Shown: positions 1-8,807 of the stretch, piece after piece
Position numbering within the stretch: the first letter of the stretch is position 1
How the letters are laid out: every line of letters begins with the position of its first letter
Assembly: GCA_015179025.1 (NCBI GenBank)
Contig: WHUX01000618.1
Coordinates: 1-16,930 of the forward strand
Origin: Terfezia claveryi
Lineage: Eukaryota; Ascomycota; Pezizomycetes; Pezizales; Pezizaceae
DNA: 16,930 bases
Direction of reading: 5' to 3'
Program-made: the position numbers and the translations under genes
Notes under the pieces: model-generated
What the model saw: the letters and a program-made list of their open reading frames with translations, nothing else
What the model was told of the DNA's origin: nothing
Databases searched by the model: none

Positions 1-839
1 CTTACTAAGAATTAGTAACTATTTTATTAATTTATCTAGTAAATATATATTTTCTTTAAAATAAATTATTAATCTTACTTAAAAGTACCTTATTAAGAGT
101 AAAAAACTAGGCTAAGTTGAAATTATAGATATTATAGAAAGAATAAAGATAATTGTATTTAAATTTTAATCTTAGTATCTATTTTTGTATATTTTTATTA
201 TATATTATTTTCTTAAACTTTTTTCTCTACTATTATTATATTTAAGTTATAGCTTATAATATTTTTATATTAAACTAATTCTATTACTTACTAAGAATTA
301 GTAACTATTTTATTAATTTATCTAGTAAATATATATTTTCTTTAAAATAAATTATTAATCTTACTTAAAAGAACCTTACTAAGAGTAAAAAACTAGGCTA
401 GGTTGAAATTATAGATAGTATAGAAAGAATAAAGATAATTGTATTTAAATTTTAATCTTAGTATCTATTTTTGTATATTTTTATTATATATTATTTTCTT
501 AAACTTTTTTTTCTACTATTATTATATTTAAGTTATAGCTCATAATATTTTTATATTAAACTAATTCTATTATTTACTAAGAATTAGTAACTATTTTATT
601 AATTTATCTAGTAAATATATATTTTCTTTAAAATAAATTATTAATCTTACTTAAAAGTACCTTACTAAGAGTAAAAAACTAGGCTAGGTTGAAATTATAG
701 ATATTATAGAAAGAATAAAGATAATTGTAATTAAATTTTAATTCTAGTATCTATTTTTGTATATTTTTATTATATATTATTTTCTTAAACTTTTTTCTCT
801 TCTATTATTATATTTAAATTGTAGTTTATAATATTTTTC
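1..839. repeat. A+T-rich satellite, 286-bp tandem repeat (about 2.9 copies)
   Basis: Three consecutive copies begin at 1, 287 and 573. The third is cut short near 839, where the sequence diverges. Copies differ by only a few substitutions and small indels. Each starts with a short perfect hairpin, arms TTACTAA and TTAGTAA around a GAA loop (2-18, 288-304, 574-590). There is no open reading frame. The array touches the window edge and may continue upstream. It could be subtelomeric, centromeric or simply a local satellite; no telomere repeat is visible. Confidence 0.95.
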
Positions 840-979
840 ACTATAATCTTTCATAAAGGTATAGAAAATATTTCTAAAAGGTGTTTTCAAATATATAGAA
901 GTCAATATAATTGTTAGCTAGATATATTTGAATATTTCTATAATATAATTATTACTATAGCAACAATCTGTTTGGCCTA
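840..979. other. A+T-rich spacer
   Basis: This is unique A+T-rich sequence between the satellite array and the decayed reading frame. I see no gene, repeat or regulatory site in it. Confidence 0.5.
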
Positions 980-1237
980 GTTAAAATTTTTGAAATTTTT
1001 GATCTTTAGGCTAAGCAGGCTTAACCAACTTGGGTTGGAGCAGTTGTCATGCATATTAGTTAAAGGAAGAAACCTCACTCTTACAAGGTGAAGTTTAAAG
1101 AACTTGACTTTATAGGAAATTCTATAGTTTTGATTGATAGGATCAGAAAAACCAACTCAACTTACTCATATGAGTTTGCTAATCAGTTTAAGCTTCCTTA
1201 CAACATTAGGGATATCCTGGATATTGAGATTGTCTAA
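980..1237 (+). pseudogene. Decayed coding remnant, unrecognised
   Basis: One reading frame runs from about 980 to a TAA at 1235-1237, interrupted by TAG at 1007 and TAA at 1022 and 1061. All three could derive from Gln codons by C-to-T change. The last 57 codons are open and have a protein-like composition: basic near the start (RKKPHSYKVKFKELDF), then mixed hydrophobic and charged residues (FANQFKLPYNIRDILDIEIV). There is no clear start codon. I do not recognise the family. It may be the tail of a host or transposon gene, cut by the copia A LTR only 16 bp downstream. Chance openness in A+T-rich DNA is possible. Confidence 0.3.
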
Positions 1238-1253
1238 GCACTCTATTCTTATA

Positions 1254-1444
1254 TGTTGATGTCAGTATTGCATTTGATATTGAGCTCAGGCCTCTAGTTT
1301 TTTAAGGTACTACAGATGACTCTCATTATAACCATATTAGATATATAAATATATTGGTTACCAGTATACCTTCAGTAGTCCCATGTAGCAAATAACTATC
1401 TTTTTGTTCCTAAAATATATATCTCATATACCTGTATCTCAACA
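1254..1444 (+). mobile_element. Copia A, probable 5' LTR (191 bp)
   Basis: The segment starts TGTTGA and ends TCAACA, a perfect 6-bp terminal inverted repeat of the TG...CA form. It is followed immediately by a copia-type primer-binding site. A TATA-like stretch (tatataaatatat) lies inside. No second LTR copy is present in the window, so the left end rests only on the inverted terminal match and could be wrong. Confidence 0.5.
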
Positions 1445-1458
1445 GGTTATGAGCCCGG
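1445..1458 (+). promoter_or_regulatory. Primer-binding site, half initiator tRNA-Met (copia A)
   Basis: GGTTATGAGCCCGG is complementary to the anticodon arm of eukaryotic initiator tRNA-Met, CCGGGCTCATAACC with anticodon CAT in the loop. Copia-class elements prime reverse transcription with a 5' half of this tRNA cut in the anticodon loop. The same 14 bases recur at 10293-10306 in the second copia element. The site directly follows the presumed LTR end. Confidence 0.75.
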
Positions 1459-1520
1459 TCTGCTCTACCTCAACTAATATTACTGAACGCATCTACTATA
1501 GCTTTACTACAATTTATAAC

Positions 1521-1675
1521 ACTTGGTTGAACCTCTATAAGTTTCTATTTTACTCTCTATTACTAATACTTAGTTGAACCTCCCTAGGTTTCTATGCTAT
1601 CTATTATTAATAATACTTATAACAATACTTAGTTGAACACTTAGTTGTTTCTATACTACTTGTTCTAATACATTC
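1521..1675. repeat. Degenerate tandem repeat, 47-59 bp spacing
   Basis: Three related units begin with ACTTGGTTGAAC or ACTTAGTTGAAC at 1521, 1568 and 1627. Each is followed after a short variable stretch by a GTTTCTAT block. The units lie just downstream of the copia A primer site, where retroelement leaders often carry short repeats. Confidence 0.6.
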
Positions 1676-1994
1676 AAGTATATCTTCAAATATCAACAAA
1701 TAATACTCAAATCTAGTTGATAATTTATCAACTAAAGATACCTTTACAAATACTAAATTGAAGTCTATACTTCTCAGTCTAGCTACTAATTCTTAATTAG
1801 AAATAGAAGCAAACTTTATCCTTATTAGTATTAAAGCTCCAGTATATAAAAAATACAAAAGGATTTGTAAGGAAGTGGCTTACTCATACCTTATGACTAA
1901 CCCTCTCCCTCACAAATGTATTTCTTATGTATTTTATTACTCAGCAAGTATCTCAAAATACACAATATTCTGTGTGCTGTCTGCCTTGCTAATA

Positions 1995-2054
1995 TTTCAC
2001 ATGCTTTCACATATTATCACATGCTTTCACATACTTTTACATGCTTTCACATGT
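1995..2054. repeat. 10-bp minisatellite, six units
   Basis: Six successive 10-bp units of the form tttcacatgc, with one to three changes each. Every other unit is closer to the consensus, giving a 20-bp higher-order period. A related doublet of TGTTCACATGT occurs at 9801-9822 upstream of copia B. Confidence 0.85.
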
Positions 2055-2083
2055 ATAAGTCAAAGTTAAGACTTAACCTATTT

Positions 2084-2503
2084 TGTACTAGATAGTATTT
2101 GGAAGTACTATCTGAAAGATCAGATGATGCTGATCTTTATCACATGTAAGGGTCAGATGATGGTGTACTGCCTCAGCACTGCCCCAGCACTACCCCGTTG
2201 GAAACACATATAGTCTCCTGAATTCCCCTTCAGTTGGATAGACAGTTAGAACTCAGAACATAGTTAGAGTACAATCAATATAGAAGTTCCACTGGTTAAT
2301 TTCCAAGTGCCTTTGGCACTCCTATACTACTTTACCTATTACAGTAATCTTATGCTACTGGTAATAACTTTAATAGTGAGAATCAACAATACACTATTAG
2401 TAATCTACCTTGTAGTATATATTACTAGCCTGAGATTATCTGATTAGATTGGATCCTTATCTAATCTAATCTGATTGTCCAGTCCCCCATACAACACTTT
2501 ACA
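2084..2503 (+). repeat. Possible 5' LTR of the gypsy plus element
   Basis: The segment starts TGTACTAG and ends CACTTTACA (TGTA...TACA) and is noncoding and upstream of the Gag leader, as a 5' LTR would be. No partner LTR is present because the element is 3'-truncated. No TGG-type primer-binding site follows; a run of seven T and a small TAAGAA/TTCTTA hairpin do. An alternative pair of ends is TGTAT at 2052 and ATACA at 2493. Treat the borders as a guess. Confidence 0.3.
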
Positions 2504-3272
2504 TTTTTTTAACCTAAGAACTTGATTCTTACCTAACTAGGAAGGCCTGATCAACCTTACCTAATCAACAAAGTTTCTACCAACAAGAGTAAAAACTAAA
2601 GCCAGTATAAGCCTACAGCACAAAGCATAGTAGCACCAAAGTCTAACAGTCAGCAGTAAGACTATCCTCCAAATAGCAACAGTAAGACTATTAAACAAAT
2701 AGCAACAAGTAAAAGCCTACAAATAGTAGCAAACAACATAAGAGGGCAATAATAATTATATTTAACTGGCAAATACAAAAGGAAACAACAATTACTTAAT
2801 TTGGAAACTCTGAGACCTAGAAACTGCCTCAGAAGTCCAATTAGGGTGAGGATTATAGGAACAAGTCCTATCAATATCCAAACTCCAGAGAGTATCCCAA
2901 CCCCACTCTCTACCTAGCCTAAAGAAAAATTGGGAATTCTCCCAGTAAGCAGAACAAGGAAAGTTTCTGTACCTCTCCCTCCAAAAAGAACACAAGTACC
3001 TAGGAGTCCAACCCCTATCCTTCCACTCAACTTTCTTCCCAGCATTTAAAGGAAACCCTGCTCCCACAACAATCTCATCAACAAAAGTAACCCTTTTTCC
3101 CTTCAACCTCCTCTCCCCTTTGCCATAATCAACCTTAGTATCAGAAGCAACAGAAAGAGGATAAGAAGGTAGTTGATAAGAAGTAGATTCTTCCTCATTA
3201 GGATCCACCTTAAAGAAAGCAGGAATAGAAGAAACAGAGTCCAAGGAATCTGTGGTATAATACCTGATAGAC
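2504..3272 (+). other. Untranslated leader of the gypsy plus element
   Basis: A C+A-rich sequence without a plus-strand ORF separates the presumed LTR from Gag. The Gag frame has a TAA only four codons before the 3273 ATG. It contains a 26-bp tandem duplication (2654-2705), and most of 2792-3274 is open on the opposite strand. Confidence 0.45.
2654..2705. repeat. 26-bp tandem duplication in the gypsy leader
   Basis: Two adjacent 26-bp units start at 2654 and 2680 with CAGTAAGACTAT and end with CAAATAGCAA. They differ only in a short central block. Confidence 0.8.
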
Positions 3273-3274
3273 AT
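2792..3274 (-). CDS. Candidate antisense ORF in the gypsy leader, 160 aa, unknown
   Basis: An open frame on the minus strand starts at an ATG at 3274-3272, which overlaps the Gag ATG at 3273-3275 through the palindrome CATG. It ends at a TAA at 2792. The frame stays open further upstream, but that part only mirrors the Gag N-terminus, so I chose the 3274 start. The protein has an acidic N-terminal third (FFKVDPNEEEST), a basic block (KGERRLKGKRVTFVDEIVVG) and a Trp- and aromatic-rich C-terminal half with about eight Trp. No domain is recognised. It may be an antisense gene of the element, a leftover of an older insertion, or chance. Confidence 0.35.
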   Translation of the reverse strand: MSIRYYTTDSLDSVSSIPAFFKVDPNEEESTSYQLPSYPLSVASDTKVDYGKGERRLKGKRVTFVDEIVVGAGFPLNAGKKVEWKDRGWTPRYLCSFWRERYRNFPCSAYWENSQFFFRLGREWGWDTLWSLDIDRTCSYNPHPNWTSEAVSRSQSFQIK

Positions 3275-5313
3275 GAAGACTCCTAAACAAAAAAGTACTA
3301 GTGTAATGGAAGGAGGAGGTAGAGCTAGGAAAGGCAGGAGAAAGGCAATGACAAGTGAGGAGCTAGAAGCACTCAAGGCTAAGTTAGTCAATACCCCTAA
3401 AAAGAAAGTTCCAGCTGGGAAAGAAATTCCAGAAAAGGATATACAAATAAGGGAAATAGTCATTGGCCTAATTCATCAATACCTAAAGTGAGGATTGTAA
3501 CACCTCCTGCCACAAAAGCCTTTTGGGATAAAAATAAGTCATCATGGTATCAAAGGATATCTCAAGTATTTATATACCTAACAATAAACAACATGTTATC
3601 AAAAAGGAAAAAGGAACTATTGGCTGAAGCAGCAGAAAAGTTCATGATTTTTCAACAGAATGGAGAATTTGACAAGTCAGTTCAAATGGACTTTCAACTC
3701 TCATCCACCTCAAAAGTAGTATGGCCTTACCCAACCTATAACCCATGTAAAGGAGTTCCATAGCTAGCATTAAACTAGCCTTTCTGACACAGTACATGCT
3801 TATGGGTAACCTGTATGATCTGGAAACCCCAGAAATAGTGCCTCCAATAATAGAACCTGTAGAAACCTTGAGGAAATAGGAAGAAACTGTTTGGAGCTGG
3901 AGGCAAGGGTAAGGGGAAAAGTGTGTAGTATGAGGAAGAGGATGATGGAGATTATGAAACAGATATAGAAGAAATATCTGAAAAAGACATGCCACCACCA
4001 CCTAAAGATAGGAAAAAGCCAACACATACCAAAAAGGGTAAGACTCCTGACAAGAAGTCTAGAAGGAGCTCTAGTGGTGTGGCTGGAGGTGGAAGTGAGG
4101 ACCCAGGATCTGGATCTGAGGGTGAGGAGTCAGATAATGGCTCTGATGATGACAGAAGAAAAGGTCAACTAGGGAGCCTAGCCCTCACTACTTGGAATAG
4201 TCTAAAAAGACTGGTCAAAAGATACCAACACAACAGATTAGCAAATCCCTAGTCAAGAAGGCAAACAAACTTGCAAAAATTCCCAATCCCTCAATGATTG
4301 ATGGAGTATCAGAGAAATGGAGGAATCAAACTACCTTTGACAATTATGTGCAACAATTGCAGAAGTGGGTAGAATATTAAGGGATGGATATAGCAAGTTG
4401 AGAAAGTCTGGATAGAGCAAGCTTTATGTTTGAGAAGAGTGCTCAGACTTGGTATAACCAGTACTGCTCTGAAAAGGAAGATGTTGAAGACCGGAATTTC
4501 CATGAATTTATAATAAAACTGAGAGGTAAACTCATCTCTACAGTGGCACCTGAAGTTCTGTGGAAACAATATCTATCACACCATTAGAGGCCAGATGTTA
4601 CTGTCATGCAGTATGCACAGAACCTGGAAGAATTCAAAATTACGTGCAAAGATCTAAATAGAAAAGACATAATAAGTGATCATGCACTAAAAATGAAACT
4701 AGTAGATGGACTAGTACCCCTGCTTAGGGCTAAAGTCAAAGGACTGATATCATATGAGTCAACCTTTGAAGAAATATTAAACAAAATTGCTGTCCAGGAG
4801 GATGTGCTAAAACAGGAGACTAAATCCTTACAACAGCACCAAAAGAAGGCTGATAAGCAATGGAGTCCTAGTAAACCTATGGAATGGACTAAATCTGAAT
4901 TCAAATTGCTTGATAAAGTGGCTAAGAATGCAGCTAAAGTGGCAGGCAAGAAGGGTGGACCAGGTGGTCTCTATGGTAACTTCCCTAGTGCCAGAAAGGA
5001 TAAAACTAAGTATACTCCTTATGGTAAACAAGAGAAGAAGAGGGAAGAGGCTGCAAGAACAGGGTCCTGTTATCACTGTGGAAAACAGGGTCATACTTCC
5101 AGGGATTGCCCTAATAGGAAGGTGTCTTCAGCTTACCAATATATGGGATCTAGACCAGGAGTCAGAAGATTCCCACCTTACCAGCCCTTTAGACCTAGTC
5201 CTACATGGCCCCCACATAAAGTGAAAACAGCCTATCAGGAGATTGATGTTAAACAACAAGAGTCAGCTGCACTTCAGGTTATGAGAAACCCAAATGATAC
5301 AAGGAAGTTTTAG
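3273..5313 (+). pseudogene. gag: Gag of the gypsy plus element (frameshifted)
   Basis: Gag forms the virus-like particle and binds the RNA template. Coding runs in three successive frames: 3273-3488 (Lys-rich N-terminus), about 3490-4252 (ends in a basic then Ser/Asp/Glu-rich stretch), and about 4235-5313 (capsid-like domain and nucleocapsid). The capsid-like region holds conserved-looking blocks EKSAQTWYNQYC and VMQYAQNLEEFK, typical of the Ty3 Gag fold. A CCHC zinc knuckle, CYHCGKQGHTSRDC, lies at 5068-5109 with a basic flank. Stops interrupt at 3489, 3761, 4378, 4399 and 4585, plus several in 3764-3920. Gag ends at TAG 5311-5313, directly before protease. There is no intact product. Confidence 0.8.
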
Positions 5314-6060
5314 TGCCAGAAAGCCATAGAACTTCTAATGCAGCTGAAATTAAAATTAATGGACATATTGCTTATGCACTATTTGATCCATGTACATCAG
5401 GTGGAGACCTAATATCAGCAAATTATTGTCAACTGTTTAATATACCCTTGAAAGAGATCAGCAAAAACCTCTGGAAACTGCAATTAAAGGTAGAGATCTC
5501 AAATGATAAATACAGAACAGTCATAGTAAATCTACAAGGATACCAAGAAACTAGGACATTCTATGTGGCCAACCTGAAGGACTGGGATATTATATTTGGT
5601 GAACCTGCACTGAGGGATTATAAAGCAATTATGAATGTCAAAGATAATGCAATCACTATACAACCTACAGGCAGGACAAGGATTGATATTAATATGCTCA
5701 AAACCAAGGATACACTTGGAAGAGTCACTACTGCAGCTATGAATATAGGCAGGACAGAAGAGGATTGGTTCAAAAGGGATGATCCAATGGCTATTGTGAC
5801 TGAAGTTGGAGGTAGATTAATACACCACCCAAAACCAACTACAGTAATACCTTGGATACAGGATGATCTGTCAGAAGACCTAGAGGAAGACCAAGAATGG
5901 TCACAAGAGTGGTTTGACTCATCAGATTGGTCAGAGCTAGAAGATGATGGAAGCTCTCCAGTCATTACAAATGCAGTTAATCTGGAAGAAGTGGAGTTTA
6001 ATATATTTGAAGAATTCCCTGAATTATTCCCAGAAGAAAAGCCAACTGCATTACACCAAT
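5314..6060 (+). pseudogene. Aspartic protease and acidic spacer, gypsy plus element
   Basis: The retropepsin-like protease would cut the Gag-Pol polyprotein. The frame opens just after the Gag TAG with L-V-P-E-S and stays open to 6096. The active-site loop is unusual: ALFDPCTSGGDLIS (Asp codon 5385-5387), not D-S/T-G-A. A later block, FYVANLKDWDIIFGEPALRD (about 5560-5620), matches FYVAHLTGWDMILGEPALSK of the minus element's protease in the same order. After about 5700 comes an acidic spacer (DDLSEDLEEDQEW) leading to RT, with EEFPELFPEE at its end. A frameshift near 6055 separates it from RT. The GTG at 5313 is not a real start. Confidence 0.75.
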
Positions 6061-7458
6061 CAGAGAACCTTATGACATCATGCAACATAAAATTATAGTT
6101 CCTGATGGTGCAACCTGGGAACCTGCATACTATACAAACTATACAAGGTTTCTGGATCAAGTGACTGAGAAAATGAGGACAGAGCTAGAATCTGGAAGGA
6201 TAGTGCCATCTAGCTCACTCAATAGTATCCTTATATTTACACAGCCAAAAAGGGATTTAGATAAGAATGGCAAACAACAGGCCAGATTCTTATTGACTGT
6301 GTACCTAGAAACAAGCTAGTACAAAAGGATAAAACACCCATGCCAAATATCAAAGCAATACTGGACTGGATAGCTAGCAAGGAATATATTTCAGCAGCTG
6401 ATCTGGCAGATAGTTATCACAATATTAGGCATGCACATGAATCAGTAAAACATAGCACCTTTACAAATCACCTAGGGAAATTTGACTCATTGGTTATGCA
6501 GCAAGGTGATTGCAATGCACCTGCAACTATGATGAGGGCTATGAACTGGTTATTAAGAGATTATATTGGAAAAACTGTCATGGTTTATTTAGATGACATT
6601 CTGATTGGAACAGATACCCTGGAAGAACATAAGGAAGTGTTGAGAGGGATCTGTAGGATATTGGCTAGGGAAAAGTTTTTCTTCAACAAAAAGAAATGCC
6701 AGATCCTTGCTCCAAGGCTGAAAGTACTAGGATTCATTGTCACCAAACAAGGGCTAGAAATGGATCCAGAAAAAATTAACTCAATAGCAAATTACCCAAT
6801 CCCTGACTCAAAAAAGAAATTGCAAAAGTTTCTAGGGATGGTTAATTACTTGAGAAGGTTTTGTCCAGAATTGGGAGCTGTAGCCAAACCACTATCAGAA
6901 TTGCAAGGGTCAACAAAGAAGCACATGTGGACTCCCTTGCATAATGAGTCATTTGTGAGAGTTAAAGAGCTAATAATGAGCAATAAGGTGCTCAAGCCAA
7001 TTAATCATGACTCAGGCCTTCCAATCTATTTAATTACTGATGCCAGTAATATAGGGATTTCAGGATGGATTGGCCAAATGGAGAATGGTGTTATCAGGCC
7101 AGCAGAGTTTCACTCTAGGAAATTAAATGATAGACAAATGAATTACACAAAACTGATAAGGAATTATTAGCAATTGTTGACTCACTGAGGTATTTCAGGC
7201 CTGAACTACAGGTTACAAAGTGATCATCCAAACAGATCACAAACCCTTAGTCACATTATAGATAGTATCCCTGAAAGTTAGATGAAGAGAAGGTGGTAAG
7301 AGACTATGAGTCAGTTTGACCTAACCCTAGAATACATTCAGGGCAAGGACAACTACATAGCAGATGTGCTGTCTAGAGGATATATAGTCCCTCTGGAATC
7401 CCCTCTACTGGACAGTCTTCTCACCACACAACTGCCTTACTACAACATCCAGTAGTAA
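6061..7458 (+). pseudogene. Reverse transcriptase and RNase H, gypsy plus element
   Basis: This region copies the RNA genome into DNA and degrades the RNA strand. RT begins near PIREPYDI (about 6055) and continues through a frameshift near 6290. The catalytic residues are seen: Asp in SAADLADSY, then YLDD at 6586-6597. The thumb and connection region (VLGFIVTKQGLEMDPEK, FLGMVNYLRRF) is typical of Ty3/gypsy. RNase H shows ITDASN, TDHKPLVT (about 7233) and ADVLSR (7360-7377). Frameshifts at about 7157 and 7212 and stops in 7254-7300 break it. The frame ends at tandem TAG TAA (7453-7458). Confidence 0.85.
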
Positions 7459-8097
7459 CCAACCACCTCTCTGTCCCATAAAACTTTCAAGAAAACACCT
7501 CCCCCACATTCTCCACCAGCCACCATGCCTTCCCCAAACCAGCTCAGGATTAGAGGAGCCACTGGGAGGCCAGTATCTCCACCCATCCTTAGGAGAAACT
7601 CTCCCAACACTATCACTAGGAGAAGGAGACTCCCTCCTCTCCAAATCACCACCACCAACCTCCCACCAAGACAGGTGCAGGAGGTTGATCCCACCAGGCC
7701 TGTCTGGCATGATAGAGAAGGCCTGAATGCAGTCTTTGAGGCTGAAAGGTACAAAGCTACAGTTGAAGATGACCCTGAACCTGATGAATCTAACACACTA
7801 CAAAGAAATTTCAGGCTCAGAAGGCTCCAGCAGGAGCCAGCAGCAGTCCAAACTGCTGCCACCACTACCAGGGCCCAGGCCCAACAGCAACAACAAGAAG
7901 AGGAAGAGAGAGGAAGTTCAGTTACAAGAAAACCTAAGTTTCAAGTAGTAATTAACAAAGAACCTAGTACCTCCTCTCCCTCTACTCTTGCTGCCCCTGA
8001 AGCATAGGACTCACAGGAATGGACCCTTGTGGATGAGTCCTCTGACTCAGATGAACCTGAGGAATGGGAAAGAGCCAAGGAACCCGTGACTACAGAA

Positions 8098-8105
8098 CAG
8101 ATGGA
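8098..8105. repeat. Left target-site duplication of the MITE
   Basis: CAGATGGA directly precedes the left terminus. It matches CAGATAGA at 8800-8807 in seven of eight positions; the difference is a G/A transition. Confidence 0.85.
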
Positions 8106-8799
8106 TAGTGTGCGCATCGGCCCGAGTCGAGGCGAGTTTGCCAACTATTTTTCCTACTCGACACCGACTCGCGCCGATGGCAATCAATGAGAAGCCAACT
8201 GGCGCCGACTCGCCGGCTACTTACAAGTACTCGCCAAGCCCTTTTGTTATGGGGAATAGGCTAGAAGCCTAGCTTCGCTGCCTATATATACATGAAATTC
8301 GTGCATTCGCAGCTTATATATATACATGGAATTTATGCATTCGCGGCTTATATATATACATGGAAATCATGCATTCGCGGCTTATATATGTACATGGAGT
8401 TCGTGCATTCGCGGCTAGTATATATCGAATCCATGTATATATAGAGGCCGCGAATGCCAGATTTACATATATATATAGAGGCCACGAATACACAATATAG
8501 AGGCCGTGCATGCATGAATTCCATGTATATATGTAAGCCACGAATGCACGAATTCCATATATATGTATAACTCGGGAATGCATGATTTCCATGTATATAT
8601 GGTCAGCGAGGGTAGGCTTCCAGCCTATTCTACTTAACAAAAAGGCTTGGCGAGTACTCGTCGGCTACTCGGCGCTGGCGCGAGTTTTCCAGAGAATTGT
8701 GTAGCCAACTCGCCGAGTTGGAGGGTGGGGCAAAACTCGGCCGTCGGCGCGAGTCTTAGCGAGTCGGCGCGGGGAAAACCCGCCTCGGTGCGCACGCTA
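8106..8799. mobile_element. Foldback MITE, probable hAT superfamily (694 bp)
   Basis: The left end is TAGTGTGCGCATCGG and the right end, read inward, is TAGCGTGCGCACCGAGG. The two arms are imperfect inverted repeats for about 180-200 bp each, sharing blocks such as AAGTACTCGCCAAGCC on one side and GTACTCGCCAAGCC on the other. Flanking 8-bp copies CAGATGGA (8098-8105) and CAGATAGA (8800-8807) differ at one base. An 8-bp duplication and TAGNG termini fit hAT. The centre is a palindromic array of about 34-bp units. There is no transposase ORF, so it is non-autonomous. It is CpG-rich inside a CpG-free host element, so it arrived later. Confidence 0.9.
8283..8416. repeat. Four direct 32-34 bp repeats in the MITE, left half of a palindrome
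   Basis: Units 8283-8314, 8315-8348, 8349-8382 and 8383-8416 each run tatatatacatgga...gcattcgcggct. Several inverted copies follow at about 8427-8600 (gaattccatgtatatat and related), so the core folds back on itself around about 8425. Confidence 0.9.
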
Positions 8800-8807
8800 C
8801 AGATAGA
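8800..8807. repeat. Right target-site duplication of the MITE
   Basis: CAGATAGA directly follows the right terminus. Removing the MITE plus this copy (702 bp, a multiple of three) puts the two halves of the zinc-knuckle ORF in the same frame. Confidence 0.85.

Larger units (their letters stand above)
1459..2083 (+). mobile_element. Copia A, decayed internal region
   Basis: This is sequence downstream of the primer site with no intact gene. It holds a degenerate repeat around ACTTRGTTGAAC (starts 1521, 1568, 1627), a mostly open frame from 1704 to 2069 broken by TAA at 1794, and a 10-bp minisatellite. The frame includes a Lys-rich stretch near 1840-1890 (KAPVYKKYKRICKEVAYSY) that might be Gag-like, but I cannot assign it. 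The right border with the gypsy element is uncertain. Confidence 0.35.

Noticed and set aside
1445..1458. A tRNA gene around GGTTATGAGCCCGG
   Set aside because: Only the complement of an anticodon arm is present; there are no acceptor, D or T arms in the flanks. It fits a copia primer site.
1875..2069. 64-codon plus-strand ORF as a small membrane protein
   Set aside because: Its C-terminal third is the 10-bp minisatellite translated, and the upstream part belongs to a longer decayed frame with an internal stop.
2662..2874. 70-codon minus-strand hydrophobic frame
   Set aside because: It overlaps the C+A-rich leader with its tandem duplication; the Leu/Ile-rich translation is what the complement of such sequence gives.
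5301..5320. Programmed -1 frameshift at the Gag-protease junction of the plus element
   Set aside because: No slippery heptamer fits the zero frame, and alignment with the minus element explains the frame change better as loss of one G after a shared UAG.
7405..7865. Minus-strand frames of 101 and 141 codons
   Set aside because: They lie opposite the Arg/Pro-rich start of the zinc-knuckle ORF, which has a strong start context and continues in phase beyond the MITE; the reverse frames have no features.
8283..8416. Four 32-34 bp direct repeats as a possible CRISPR array
   Set aside because: The repeats are adjacent without spacers, have inverted partners further on, and sit inside an MITE of a eukaryotic genome.
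8314..8640. 108-codon minus-strand frame inside the MITE
   Set aside because: Its translation is a repetition of the palindromic 34-bp units (repeated YTWNSCMH-like blocks), so it reflects repeat structure and not a gene.
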